This document shows positions 39,018 through 47,288 of a stretch of 64,000 nucleotides of DNA, one piece after another. A model generated the notes under the pieces. It was not told the origin of the DNA. It was given only the letters and a program-made list of their open reading frames with translations, and made no database searches. Where the stretch lies: assembly GCF_028737315.1 (NCBI RefSeq), contig NZ_JAQZAO010000002.1:496001-560000 (forward strand). Direction: 5' to 3'. The stretch is from Actinomycetospora lemnae (lineage in GTDB: Bacteria; Actinomycetota; Actinomycetes; Mycobacteriales; Pseudonocardiaceae). Numbering within the stretch: the first letter of the stretch is position 1; each line of letters begins with the position of its first letter. A program made the position numbers and the translations under genes.

Positions 39018-42000
39018 GTGCCAGGTCAGGGGGGATCCGACGCCGACGCCGGCGGGGTCGGGCCCTGGCGCGCCGCGGACGCCGCCGTCCTCGCCCGCTG
39101 CTGGGACCGGGCCCGCACCGACGGTGCGCTGACCGTCGTGCTCACCGGCGACGCCGGGGCGGGCAAGACGCGGCTGGTCCGCGGCCTCGCCGACCGCGTC
39201 GAGGCCGACGGCGGGGTCGTCGTCGCCGGCGCGGCGGTCGACGTCGGCGAGCAGCTGCCGCTCTGGCCGGTCGCCACCGGGCTGCGGCGCCTGCTGCGGG
39301 CCCCCGACGACGCGTCGGCCCCGGTGCTGGTCGCGCGCGCGGCCCTGGCACCGTGGCGCGACGAGCTCGCCCCGATCCTGGACCCCGGGCCGGGGACGCC
39401 GCCGCCCTCGGGCGGGCACCTGCTCGAGCTCGTGCGCCGGGTGCTCGTGGCGGTGGCCGCCGAGGTCCCGGTGCTCGTCGTCGTCGACGACCTCCACTGG
39501 GCCGACCGCACCACCCGCGAGCTGGTCGTCTCGCTCGTCGCGCACCTGGCCGACGAGCGCGTCCTGCTCGTGGCCACCGCCCGCTCGGAGGCCCTCGACG
39601 CCGCCCACCCGCTGCGCCGGATGCTCCCCGAGCTCACCCGCGACCGGGCGGTGCGCGCGATCGAGCTCGGGCCGCTGCCGCGGGCGGTCGTCACCGAGAT
39701 CGTGCGGGCCGACGGCGGGGACACGGCGCTCTCCGAGCTCGTGTGGCGCCGCTCGGGCGGCAACCCCTTCATCATCGCCGAGACCCTCGCCGCCGTCGCC
39801 GACGGCGCCACGGACGGCCTCTCCCCCGGCCTGCGCGGGCTCGTGCTGGGCCGGCTGTCCGGGCTGCGCCCGCTCGCCCGGACCGTCGTCGCCGCCCTCG
39901 CGCTCGGCGAGGAGCCGGTCCCCCACCGGCTGCTCGCCGAGGTGGTCCGCGCCGACGACGAGGACGACCTGCTCGCGGCGCTGCGCGAGGCCGCGGAGGC
40001 GGCGATGGTCGTCGTCGATCCCGAGGTCGACGGCTACGCGCTGCGGCACGGGCTCATGCGCGACGTGGTGGCCGGCGAGCTGATGCCCGGGGAGCGCCGC
40101 GGCCTGCACCGCCGCTACGCCCTCGCGTACGAGGCCGTCCTCGGCGACGGCCGCGAGTCCGACCCGGACCACGGTCCGGCGGTGACGCTGCGGCGCGCCC
40201 ACCACTGGGCCCGCGCCGACGACCCCGAGCGGGCGCTGCCCGCCGTCGTCCACGCGGCCACCGTCGCCGAGCAGATGCACGAGTTCGGCACCGCGTACCG
40301 GCAGTGGATGGCCGCGCTGGCCCTCGTCGCCGCCCGCGCCCTCCCGCCGTCGGCCCGGGTCCTGCCCGGGCACCGGCCCCCGGCGCTGCCCCCGGCCGAC
40401 GCCGACGCCGACGCGGGCGACCTCCTGACCCGCGCCGCCGACACCGCCCGGCTGGCCGGCGAGTACGACGCCGCGGTCGACCTGCTGCAACGGCTCGTGC
40501 CCGACCCCGCCGCGGCCGGGGCCGCCGAGCTCCCCGCGGTGGTGCGGCTCGGGCGCTCGCTGCTCGACGCCGGGCGCACGGGCGACGCCGTAGCGGTGCT
40601 GGACGACGCCGGGCGGGCCGCGGGGCGCGTCGGCGACGACCCCGCCCTCGCCGCCGTGCACGCCGCGCACGCCGAGGCGCTCCTGATCACCGGGGACGTG
40701 CGCGGCGCCCGGCGCGAGGCCGAGCGCGCGCTCGCGGTGTCGCGCCGGCACGGCGAGCAGGCCGAGCAGGCGCCGATGCTCGCGACGCTGGGCTTCGCCC
40801 TGGCCTACCTCGAGAACCCCGACGCCGGGCTCGCCGCCGTCGCCGACGGGCTCATGATCGCCGAGCGCTCGGGCGACGCCGCGGCGGTCGGGCGCGCCTA
40901 CCAGTCCTGGGCGGACCTCCTCTCCGGCCCGCTGGGCGAGCTGCACGAGGGCGTCGAGATCGCCCGGCAGGGCGTGGCGCGCATGCGGGATCTCGGGCTC
41001 GCACGGTCCGCGGGCGTGCGGCTGCTCGCCACCGCCGCCAACGGCCTGTTCCGGCTCGGCCGCTGGTCGGAGGCCTCCGACGCCGTCGACGAGGCCTGGG
41101 CGCTCTCCCCCACCGGCGCGGACGCGCTCGAGGTGCGCCTCGCGCGGTGCCGCCTGCAGGTCGGGCGCGGCGAGTTCGTCGAGGCCGACGAGGACCTGCG
41201 CGCCGTCGACCTCCTCGCGCTCGACGGCACCGGCGAGGAGGCCGGTGACCTGCTCGCGGCGGGCGGCGGCGACGGCGAGGCGCCCGACGGCCGGGCCGGC
41301 ACGCCGCCCCGGCGCGGGACCGTGGCCTCGCGCTACCGGGTGCCGCTGCTGACCCTGCGCGCCGGGGTCGAGATGTGGCGCGGGCGCCCCGACCTCGCCC
41401 GGGCCCTCGTCGCGCGGGGTCTCGACGTCGCCGAGCACACGCCGGACGACGTCTTCCTCGTCGCGCCGCTGGTCTGGCACGGGCTGCGCGCCGAGGCCGA
41501 GGCGGCGGCCCGGGGCATGGCCCCCGACCGCGCCGCGCTCGACCGCCTCGCCCGCCACGTCGCCCACCTCGAGCAACGCATCCCGCACACCGTGCCCGCG
41601 CTGCGCCGCGTCGTCCTTGCCTACGTGCGGATGTGCCACGCCGAGACCGGGCGCGCCGCCGGGGCGTCGGACCCGGTGGCGTGGGGGCAGGTCGCCGAGA
41701 TGTGGAGCGCGCAGCTCAACCGCTACCCCGCCGCCTACGCCCTGCTGCGGCGCGCCGAGGCGCTGCTCGACACGGGCGAGCGGCGCGGGGAGGCGGCCCG
41801 GGCGCTGCGCGCGGCGGCGGCCACCGCGAGCGAGATGGGCGCGGGCCCGTTCCTCGACGAGATCGCGCGGCTGGCGCGCCGGGCCCGCCTCGACATCGTC
41901 CACGCCGGCGACGCGGCGGTGACGACGGCGCACGGCGGGTCCGGCGGCGCGGTGGCCCCCGAGCTCGCCGCCCTGACCGCCCGCGAGCACGAGGTCCTCG

Positions 42001-42188
42001 CCGTCCTCGCCGACGGGCTGTCGAACCGCGAGATCGCCCACCGGCTCTACATCAGCGAGCGCACCGTCGCGGTCCACGTCTCCCGGGTGCTCGCCAAGAC
42101 CGGCACCCGCTCCCGCACCCAGGCCGCGGCGCTGCTCCAGCGCGTCCGCGCCCGACCCACCGGATCGGAGAGAGGTCACCGTGGCTGA
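39018..42188 (+). CDS. Large ATP-binding LuxR-family regulator (LAL/MalT-like)
   Basis: The 1056-residue protein has an AAA/STAND ATPase start with Walker A GDAGAGKT at about 44-51 and Walker B VLVVVDDLHWAD at about 155, a long helical repeat region (TPR-like, residues 400-950), and a C-terminal LuxR HTH LTAREHEVLAVLADGLSNREIAHRLYISERT (in parts) at about 985-1040. LAL regulators integrate a ligand signal and control secondary metabolism or catabolism. It overlaps the start of the DUF5995 gene by eight bases, so that gene may be a target or partner. Confidence 0.9.
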   Translation: MPGQGGSDADAGGVGPWRAADAAVLARCWDRARTDGALTVVLTGDAGAGKTRLVRGLADRVEADGGVVVAGAAVDVGEQLPLWPVATGLRRLLRAPDDASAPVLVARAALAPWRDELAPILDPGPGTPPPSGGHLLELVRRVLVAVAAEVPVLVVVDDLHWADRTTRELVVSLVAHLADERVLLVATARSEALDAAHPLRRMLPELTRDRAVRAIELGPLPRAVVTEIVRADGGDTALSELVWRRSGGNPFIIAETLAAVADGATDGLSPGLRGLVLGRLSGLRPLARTVVAALALGEEPVPHRLLAEVVRADDEDDLLAALREAAEAAMVVVDPEVDGYALRHGLMRDVVAGELMPGERRGLHRRYALAYEAVLGDGRESDPDHGPAVTLRRAHHWARADDPERALPAVVHAATVAEQMHEFGTAYRQWMAALALVAARALPPSARVLPGHRPPALPPADADADAGDLLTRAADTARLAGEYDAAVDLLQRLVPDPAAAGAAELPAVVRLGRSLLDAGRTGDAVAVLDDAGRAAGRVGDDPALAAVHAAHAEALLITGDVRGARREAERALAVSRRHGEQAEQAPMLATLGFALAYLENPDAGLAAVADGLMIAERSGDAAAVGRAYQSWADLLSGPLGELHEGVEIARQGVARMRDLGLARSAGVRLLATAANGLFRLGRWSEASDAVDEAWALSPTGADALEVRLARCRLQVGRGEFVEADEDLRAVDLLALDGTGEEAGDLLAAGGGDGEAPDGRAGTPPRRGTVASRYRVPLLTLRAGVEMWRGRPDLARALVARGLDVAEHTPDDVFLVAPLVWHGLRAEAEAAARGMAPDRAALDRLARHVAHLEQRIPHTVPALRRVVLAYVRMCHAETGRAAGASDPVAWGQVAEMWSAQLNRYPAAYALLRRAEALLDTGERRGEAARALRAAAATASEMGAGPFLDEIARLARRARLDIVHAGDAAVTTAHGGSGGAVAPELAALTAREHEVLAVLADGLSNREIAHRLYISERTVAVHVSRVLAKTGTRSRTQAAALLQRVRARPTGSERGHRG

Positions 42189-42933
42189 GTCGCCCCAGGC
42201 CAACGCGAAGGCGCTGGCGAAGCTCTCCGACCCGCGGCCCGAGGACGTCGAGAAGGTGATCAAGGCCCTCGACCGGATCGCGGACCGGGCGGCCAAGCTG
42301 CCCCCGCAGGGTCCCGAGGACGGCGTCGCCTGCTTCACCCGGCTCTACCACCAGATCACCGTCGACGTGCTGGACGCCTACCGGCAGGGCGGGCTCTTCA
42401 CGTGCCCGGGCGACTTCATCATCGAGCTGGACATCGCGTTCGCCCGCCGCTACCTCGACGCGATCGTCGCCCACGCCGGCGGCGGTTCCGGGGCGCCGCG
42501 GTGCTGGCGGGTGCTGTTCGACCGGCGCCAGGAGGACACGGCGCCGTGGCGGTTCGCGGCGGCCGGGGTCAACGCGCACGTCAACTTCGACCTCGCGTTC
42601 GCCCTGCTCGACGTCTGGGAGCGCCACCGCGTCCCGCTGGGCACCGTCGAGCAGCAGTACGCCGACTACCTCGCGATCAACACGATCTTCGAGCGCAACA
42701 TGGACGAGCTCTGCAACCGCTTCGACGCCCCGTGGTCGGACGTCGGCGGCGACGGATCGTTCTTCGACCGCGCGGGCAACGTCCTCGGCGACATCCTCGT
42801 CACCGGCACCCGTGACCTGGCCTGGGACTTCGCCGACCGCATGTGGCGGCACCGCGGCAGCTCGAGCTACCGCACCGTGCCGGAGGCCACGCTGGACATG
42901 GTGACCACGGGGCTCGCGACCGCGCTGATCTAA
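42181..42933 (+). CDS. DUF5995 family protein
   Basis: The 250-residue soluble helical protein has the DUF5995 pattern: GVACFTRLYHQITVDVLDAY, FIIELDIAFARRYLDAI, GVNAHVNFDLAFALLDVW and DYLAINTIFERNMDEL, with conserved His and Asp residues that could bind metal. Function unknown. GTG 42181 lies within the last codons of the LuxR gene, after AGAGAGGT. Expression is therefore tied to that regulator. Confidence 0.85.
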   Translation: MAESPQANAKALAKLSDPRPEDVEKVIKALDRIADRAAKLPPQGPEDGVACFTRLYHQITVDVLDAYRQGGLFTCPGDFIIELDIAFARRYLDAIVAHAGGGSGAPRCWRVLFDRRQEDTAPWRFAAAGVNAHVNFDLAFALLDVWERHRVPLGTVEQQYADYLAINTIFERNMDELCNRFDAPWSDVGGDGSFFDRAGNVLGDILVTGTRDLAWDFADRMWRHRGSSSYRTVPEATLDMVTTGLATALI

Positions 42934-42943
42934 CCTCGACGGC

Positions 42944-43873
42944 GTGCCCCGCCGCAGCCCCCCGCTCCCGCCCCGGGACGGGCTGGACCCCGCGCGGGTG
43001 CGGATGCCCGACGACGGGCCGTGGGCGACGCTGCGCGACCACCTCGTCGAGCGGCTGCCGGTCCCGCCCGCGCGGGTCGACGCGATGCTCGCCGAGGGCC
43101 GGATCGTCGGCGACGACGGGCCGCTGGCCCCGGACGCGCCGTTCGTGCCCCGCTCGGTGGTGTGGTTCCACCGCGACCTGCCCGACGAGGCGCCGGTGCC
43201 GTTCGACGTCGAGGTCGTGCACCGCGACGACGAGGTCGTCGTCGTCGACAAGCCCCACTTCCTCGCGACGATCCCGCGGGGGCGCCACGTCCGCGAGACC
43301 GCGCTCGTCCGGCTGCGCCACCGGCTGGACCTGCCGTTCCTGAGCCCCGCCCACCGGCTGGACCGCGTCACCGCCGGGCTCGTGCTGTTCGTCGTCGACC
43401 CGTCGCGGCGCGGCACCTACCAGAACCTCTTCCGCGACCGGCGCGTCACGAAGGTCTACGAGGCCGTTGCGCCGCACGACCCGGCGCTCGACCTGCCCCG
43501 CGTGGTGCGCAGCCGCATCGTCAAGGAGCGCGGCGTCGTGACCGCGCAGGAGGTCCCGGGCGAGCCGAACGCGGAGACCCTGGTCGAGCTGCTCGAGCAC
43601 CGCGACGGGCTGGCGCGCTACCGGCTCACGCCGCACACCGGTCGCACCCACCAGCTGCGGGTGCACATGGCCTCGCTCGGCGTGCCGCTGCTCGGGGACC
43701 CGTTCTACCCGGAGGTGCGCGACGTGCCGCTCGACGACTTCCGGGCTCCGCTGCAGCTGCTCGCGCGCGAGCTCGCGTTCCCCGACCCGCGGACCGGGCA
43801 GGAGCGGCGCTTCACGAGCCCCCGGACGCTGCAGGCCTGGGACGACGCCGACGGCTGGCGGGCGGGCCGGTGA
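42944..43873 (+). CDS. RluA-family RNA pseudouridine synthase
   Basis: The 309-residue enzyme carries HRLDRVTAGLVLF with the catalytic Asp at about 139, preceded by VVVVDKPHFLATIP and followed by THQLRVHMASLGVPLLGD near the end, all standard for RluA. It lacks a clear S4 domain. It isomerises uridine in rRNA or tRNA; the site cannot be predicted. Its TGA overlaps the GTG of the 2H phosphoesterase gene. Confidence 0.9.
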   Translation: MPRRSPPLPPRDGLDPARVRMPDDGPWATLRDHLVERLPVPPARVDAMLAEGRIVGDDGPLAPDAPFVPRSVVWFHRDLPDEAPVPFDVEVVHRDDEVVVVDKPHFLATIPRGRHVRETALVRLRHRLDLPFLSPAHRLDRVTAGLVLFVVDPSRRGTYQNLFRDRRVTKVYEAVAPHDPALDLPRVVRSRIVKERGVVTAQEVPGEPNAETLVELLEHRDGLARYRLTPHTGRTHQLRVHMASLGVPLLGDPFYPEVRDVPLDDFRAPLQLLARELAFPDPRTGQERRFTSPRTLQAWDDADGWRAGR

Positions 43874-44391
43874 CCGACACCGACCCCCTCGTCGTCACCG
43901 CCCTCCTCGACGCGGCGAGCCAGGACGAGCTCGACGCCCGGCGCCGGCGCTGGTTCCCCGCGGGGCGGCGGGTCGTCGGCGCGCACCTGACGCTCTTCCA
44001 CGCGCTGCCCGGGGAGCGGGCGGACGAGGTCGCGGCCGTGCTCGACGAGGTCACCGACCGGGCGCCGATCACCGCCACGATCGAGGCCCCGGTCTCGCTG
44101 GGCCGCGGCGTCGCCCACCCCGTTGACGCGCCGGGCCTCGGGGACGTGCACCGGGCGATCGCGCAGCGCTTCGCCGGCGACCTCACCCGCCAGGACCAGC
44201 AGCGCCTGCGCGCGCACGTGACCGTGCAGAACAAGGTCGACCCGGCGACCGCCCGCGCCACCCTCGCCGAGCTCGCGGCCACCCATCGGCCGTGGACGGC
44301 GACGATCACCGGGCTGGGGCTGTGGCGCTACCGGGGCGGGCCCTGGGACGCGGTGGGCGAGTACCGGTTCCGGGACGGCGGCACCGGATAG
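43870..44391 (+). CDS. 2'-5' RNA ligase-family (2H phosphoesterase) protein
   Basis: The 173-residue protein has both His-x-Thr motifs of the 2H superfamily: AHLTLFHALPG in the first half and AHVTVQNKVDP in the second. It should open or close 2',3'-cyclic phosphate or 2'-5' linkages on RNA or a nucleotide. GTGA overlap with the pseudouridine synthase gene suggests an RNA-related role, but targets are unknown. Confidence 0.85.
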   Translation: MTDTDPLVVTALLDAASQDELDARRRRWFPAGRRVVGAHLTLFHALPGERADEVAAVLDEVTDRAPITATIEAPVSLGRGVAHPVDAPGLGDVHRAIAQRFAGDLTRQDQQRLRAHVTVQNKVDPATARATLAELAATHRPWTATITGLGLWRYRGGPWDAVGEYRFRDGGTG

Positions 44392-44429
44392 GGGCGGCGA
44401 CCGGGAGCGGTGCGGGGCACGATGCGGGC

Positions 44430-45536
44430 GTGCCGACGCTGCCCCCGCTCGACGTGCCGTTGATCGCCGCGCCCATGGCGGGCGGTCCGTCCACCCCGGC
44501 GCTGGTCGCCGCCGTCGCCGAGGCGGGCGCGATGGGCTTCCTCGCCGGCGGCTACCTCACCGGGGAGGCGTTCGACGAGCAGCTCACGGACCTGCGGGCC
44601 CGCAGCGACCGGCCCTTCGGCGCGAACCTCTTCCTCCCCGCGCCGCCCGACCCGGACCCCGCCGCGCGCGCCGCCGCGGTCCGCGAGTACGCGGGGACGC
44701 TGCAGGGCGAGGCGGAGCGGTACGGCGTCGAGCTCGGGGCACCGCGGGTGGACGACGACGCCGTCGACGACAAGATCGCCGTCCTGGCGCGGCACCGGCC
44801 CGCCGTCGTGTCGGTGACGTTCGCGCTGCCCTCGGCCGAGCGGTTCGCCGCGCTGCGCGCCACCGGGGCCTGCCTCGTCGCGACGGTGACGTCGGTGGCG
44901 GAGGCCCGTGCCGCGGAGGTCCAGGGCTTCGACGCGCTGTGGGTGCAGGGCCGCGAGGCGGGCGGGCACCGCGGGGTGCACCTCGACTCGGGCGGCGACC
45001 CGGAGGCGGGCGCCGAGCCGCTCGAGCGCCTGCTGCCCGTGATCCGGACCGCGACCGATCTGCCGCTCGTCGCCGCCGGTGGGCTCCACGACGGGCGGGA
45101 GGTCGCGCGGATGCTGGCACTGGGAGCGGCCGCCGTCGGGCTGGGTACCGCGTTCCTGGGTGCGCCGGAGGCCGGCACGTCGGCGACGCACCGGGCGGCG
45201 CTGCGCGAGGGTGGCCGCGACACCGTGGTGACGCGGGCGTTCACCGGGCGCCCGGCGCGGGCGCTGGTCAACCGCTTCACCCGCGAGCACTCGGCCGCGG
45301 CCCCGGCGGCCTATCCGGAGCTGCACCACCTCACCCGGCCGGTGCGCGCCGCGGCGTCACGGATGGGCGACGTCGAGGCGGTGCACCTCTGGGCGGGCAC
45401 GGGCCACGGGGCGGTCACCGGGGAGCCGGCGGCCGAGCTCGTCGCGCGCCTGGACCGCGAACGCCGCGCCACGGACGGGAACGGCCCGTCCCCCGTAGGG
45501 GACGGGCCGCACGTCGCGCTCGGGGATCAGAAGTAG
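44430..45536 (+). CDS. Nitronate monooxygenase family (2-nitropropane dioxygenase fold) FMN enzyme
   Basis: This 368-residue TIM-barrel protein starts DVPLIAAPMAGGPSTPALVAAVAEAGAMGFLAGGYL (in parts), and has VQGREAGGHRG and the phosphate-binding LVAAGGLHDGREVARMLALGAAAVGLGTAFL region. It oxidises nitronates or related compounds with O2. The last 25 residues are encoded by a terminator-like hairpin at 45483-45508 and do not look like family sequence, so the gene seems to have read into its own terminator. It overlaps the convergent DUF6131 gene by ten bases. Confidence 0.9.
   Translation: MPTLPPLDVPLIAAPMAGGPSTPALVAAVAEAGAMGFLAGGYLTGEAFDEQLTDLRARSDRPFGANLFLPAPPDPDPAARAAAVREYAGTLQGEAERYGVELGAPRVDDDAVDDKIAVLARHRPAVVSVTFALPSAERFAALRATGACLVATVTSVAEARAAEVQGFDALWVQGREAGGHRGVHLDSGGDPEAGAEPLERLLPVIRTATDLPLVAAGGLHDGREVARMLALGAAAVGLGTAFLGAPEAGTSATHRAALREGGRDTVVTRAFTGRPARALVNRFTREHSAAAPAAYPELHHLTRPVRAAASRMGDVEAVHLWAGTGHGAVTGEPAAELVARLDRERRATDGNGPSPVGDGPHVALGDQK
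45483..45508. terminator. Hairpin inside the 3' end of the nitronate monooxygenase gene
   Basis: GGCCCGTCCCC (45483-45493) pairs with GGGGACGGGCC (45498-45508) around a four-base loop. It lies before both the plus-strand stop (45534-45536) and the minus-strand stop of the DUF6131 gene (45527-45529), so it could end transcription from either side. Confidence 0.7.
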
Positions 45537-45682
45537 GTCTTGCGGCCGCCCACCCCGCGGCCCACCGCGCCCAGGATCGTCAGCACGAGGCCGACGACAG
45601 CGAGGATGGCGCCGATCGTGTAGAGGATCGAGATGCCGGTGATGGCACCGATGATGATGAGGATGACGCCCAGGATGATCAC
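45527..45682 (-). CDS. DUF6131 small membrane protein
   Basis: This 51-residue protein has two hydrophobic helices, IILGVILIIIGAITGISIL and GAILAVVGLVLTILGAVG, and the ending GRGVGGRKTYF typical of DUF6131 proteins in actinobacteria. GTG 45682 has GAGGAG about ten bases upstream. AT-rich DNA before it (GAATTGATCACTT) may hold the promoter. Function is unknown; such tiny proteins are often induced by envelope or osmotic stress. Confidence 0.8.
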   Translation of the reverse strand: MIILGVILIIIGAITGISILYTIGAILAVVGLVLTILGAVGRGVGGRKTYF

Positions 45683-45742
45683 TGCTACTACTCCTCGGTC
45701 ACGAATTGATCACTTGCTCGGGACTGCCAATTACCCCGCCGC

Positions 45743-46303
45743 ATGAACGAGGACACACCGCAACCGGACCATTCCTGGGTCGTCCATTCGCGGCACACGG
45801 CGTATGCCGGACGGACACTCCGCGTCGAGGTCGAGGACGTCACTGCGCCGGCCGGGGACCGCTTCGACCACGAACGGGCGGTGCTCCCCCAGGTGGCCGT
45901 GGCGCTCGTCCTCGACGCCGAGGACCGGGTGCTCGTGCTGCGCACCCACCGCCACGTCGTCGACCGGGAGGGGTGGGAGCTGCCGGGCGGGGTCGTCGAG
46001 CCCGGCGAGGACCCCCAGGAGGCCGCGGCCCGGGAGGCCGCCGAGGAGACCGGCCGCCGCCCCGCCGGCCCCGGGCGCACGCTCGTGAGCTTCGAGCCGC
46101 TGCCCGGCATGGTCGTCTCACCGATGTCGGTGCACGTCTGGACCGACAGCGAGCCCGGCGACCGCCCGCTCGATCCGTACGAGCCCGGCCGCGCCCGCTG
46201 GATCCCGTTCGCCGAGGCGCTGCGCCTCGCGCTCACGGGCGAGCTGCTGGGTTCCGGCTCGCTCGTCGGGGTGCTCGCACTGCAGGCCGAGCGCACCCGC
46301 TGA
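45743..46303 (+). CDS. NUDIX hydrolase
   Basis: The 186-residue protein has a Nudix box at about 83-105: [20 protein letters not shown] followed by TG, with the REAxEE glutamates for Mg2+. The N-terminal [16 protein letters not shown] and the preceding [19 protein letters not shown] resemble ADP-ribose pyrophosphatase-type members. It likely hydrolyses a nucleoside diphosphate derivative. Thirty bases separate its stop from that of the convergent P-domain gene. Confidence 0.9.
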   Translation: MNEDTPQPDHSWVVHSRHTAYAGRTLRVEVEDVTAPAGDRFDHERAVLPQVAVALVLDAEDRVLVLRTHRHVVDREGWELPGGVVEPGEDPQEAAAREAAEETGRRPAGPGRTLVSFEPLPGMVVSPMSVHVWTDSEPGDRPLDPYEPGRARWIPFAEALRLALTGELLGSGSLVGVLALQAERTR

Positions 46304-46333
46304 GCTGGCCCCGCGACGAGCGAGGGACGCGAC

Positions 46334-47071
46334 TCAGCTCGTCTGGACCGTCAGGCCCCAGCCGGTGAGCGAGCCCTGGTCGATGCCGACGGCGTCGACG
46401 ACCTGCAGCCGCCACTCCCCGCCGGCCTCCTGACCGACGAACGGGGCGAGCGGGCTGCCCGGCGTCGTGCTGTCGAGGTTGACCTCGAGGTCCGGGGTCG
46501 AGCGGCTGCAGGTCGGCGGGTCGGCGAGGGTCACCGGCGTCCCCTGCGGCGAGACCAGCACGACGGTGAGGTCGCACGTGTAGGGGTGGGTGATCGACGC
46601 CTCGACGTGCACCGACTGCACCGTGCCCGAGCCGTCGAGGGTGAGGGGCACGGTGAGGCCGTTCGGGTCGGCGTCGGGGATCGCCGCGCCGGTCGTCGAC
46701 ACCGCGATGAGCGTGCCGCCGCCGGAGAACAGCAGGAACGCGCCGACGACGCCCGCGACGAGCGCGAGCGCGACGCCGCCGACCAGCCAGCCGATCCACC
46801 CGCGCCCGCGGGGCGCCGGCGGGCCGTAGCCGGGCACCGCCCCGGTCGGCGGCATGCCGTACGCGGGCTGGCCGTACGCGGGCTGGCCGTACGCGGGCGG
46901 GCCGTACGCGGGCTGGCCGTACGCGGGCGGGGCGCCGTACCCGCCGCTCCCCGGCGGCGGGTACGCGCCGTACCCGGGCTGGGCGTACCCCGGCTGCCCG
47001 ACGACGGTGGTCGGGGCGGACGGCACGCCCTGGTCGGCGGGCGGACCGGGCGGCGTGGTCGGGGTGGTCAA
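46334..47071 (-). CDS. P-domain protein with Tyr/Gly/Pro/Ala-rich N-terminus and one membrane segment (copy 2)
   Basis: This 245-residue protein repeats the design of 25481-26410: a repeat-rich start (PAYGQPAYGPPAYGQPAYGQ), a basic boundary (APRGRGWIGW), a membrane helix (LVGGVALALVAGVVGAFLLF), and a P-domain with IPDADPNGLTVPLTLDGSG, YTCDLTVVLVSPQG and GEWRLQVVDAVGIDQGSL. The P-domains of the two genes align along their length, but the repeats differ (QPAYG here, GQ/QQGYG there). Likely paralogues with outward P-domains. No protease is encoded nearby. Confidence 0.8.
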   Translation of the reverse strand: MTTPTTPPGPPADQGVPSAPTTVVGQPGYAQPGYGAYPPPGSGGYGAPPAYGQPAYGPPAYGQPAYGQPAYGMPPTGAVPGYGPPAPRGRGWIGWLVGGVALALVAGVVGAFLLFSGGGTLIAVSTTGAAIPDADPNGLTVPLTLDGSGTVQSVHVEASITHPYTCDLTVVLVSPQGTPVTLADPPTCSRSTPDLEVNLDSTTPGSPLAPFVGQEAGGEWRLQVVDAVGIDQGSLTGWGLTVQTS

Positions 47072-47227
47072 GGCGGTCTCCCGGGGGGAAGGAGCGGGTG
47101 GGACGCGGACCGGAGGAAGTCTCCTGTCATCCTCGACGCACAGTAATCATCTCCGGGTTTCGTACACCCACCTGTCACCCGTTGAGCCCAGCGACGACTT
47201 CGTTGCGTGAGTGACACGCGTCGCCCC

Positions 47228-47246
47228 ACGTCAAACGCTATGACGT
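47228..47246 (+). promoter_or_regulatory. Palindrome upstream of the IcmF gene
   Basis: ACGTCA-aacgcta-TGACGT is a perfect inverted repeat 42 bases before the IcmF start, in a locally AT-richer region. A TetR- or GntR-type repressor site is plausible. The halves differ from the catabolic motif although the spacer is also seven bases. Confidence 0.5.
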
Positions 47247-47288
47247 CCTACTATTTGCGGGAGGCGCCCACAGGACTGCGAGGGAAGC

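Noticed and set aside
39003-42338. Very long open frame on the minus strand opposite the LuxR gene
   Set aside because: High GC keeps several frames open. The translation is Arg/Gly/Val-rich without domains, while the plus strand has clear Walker and LuxR motifs.
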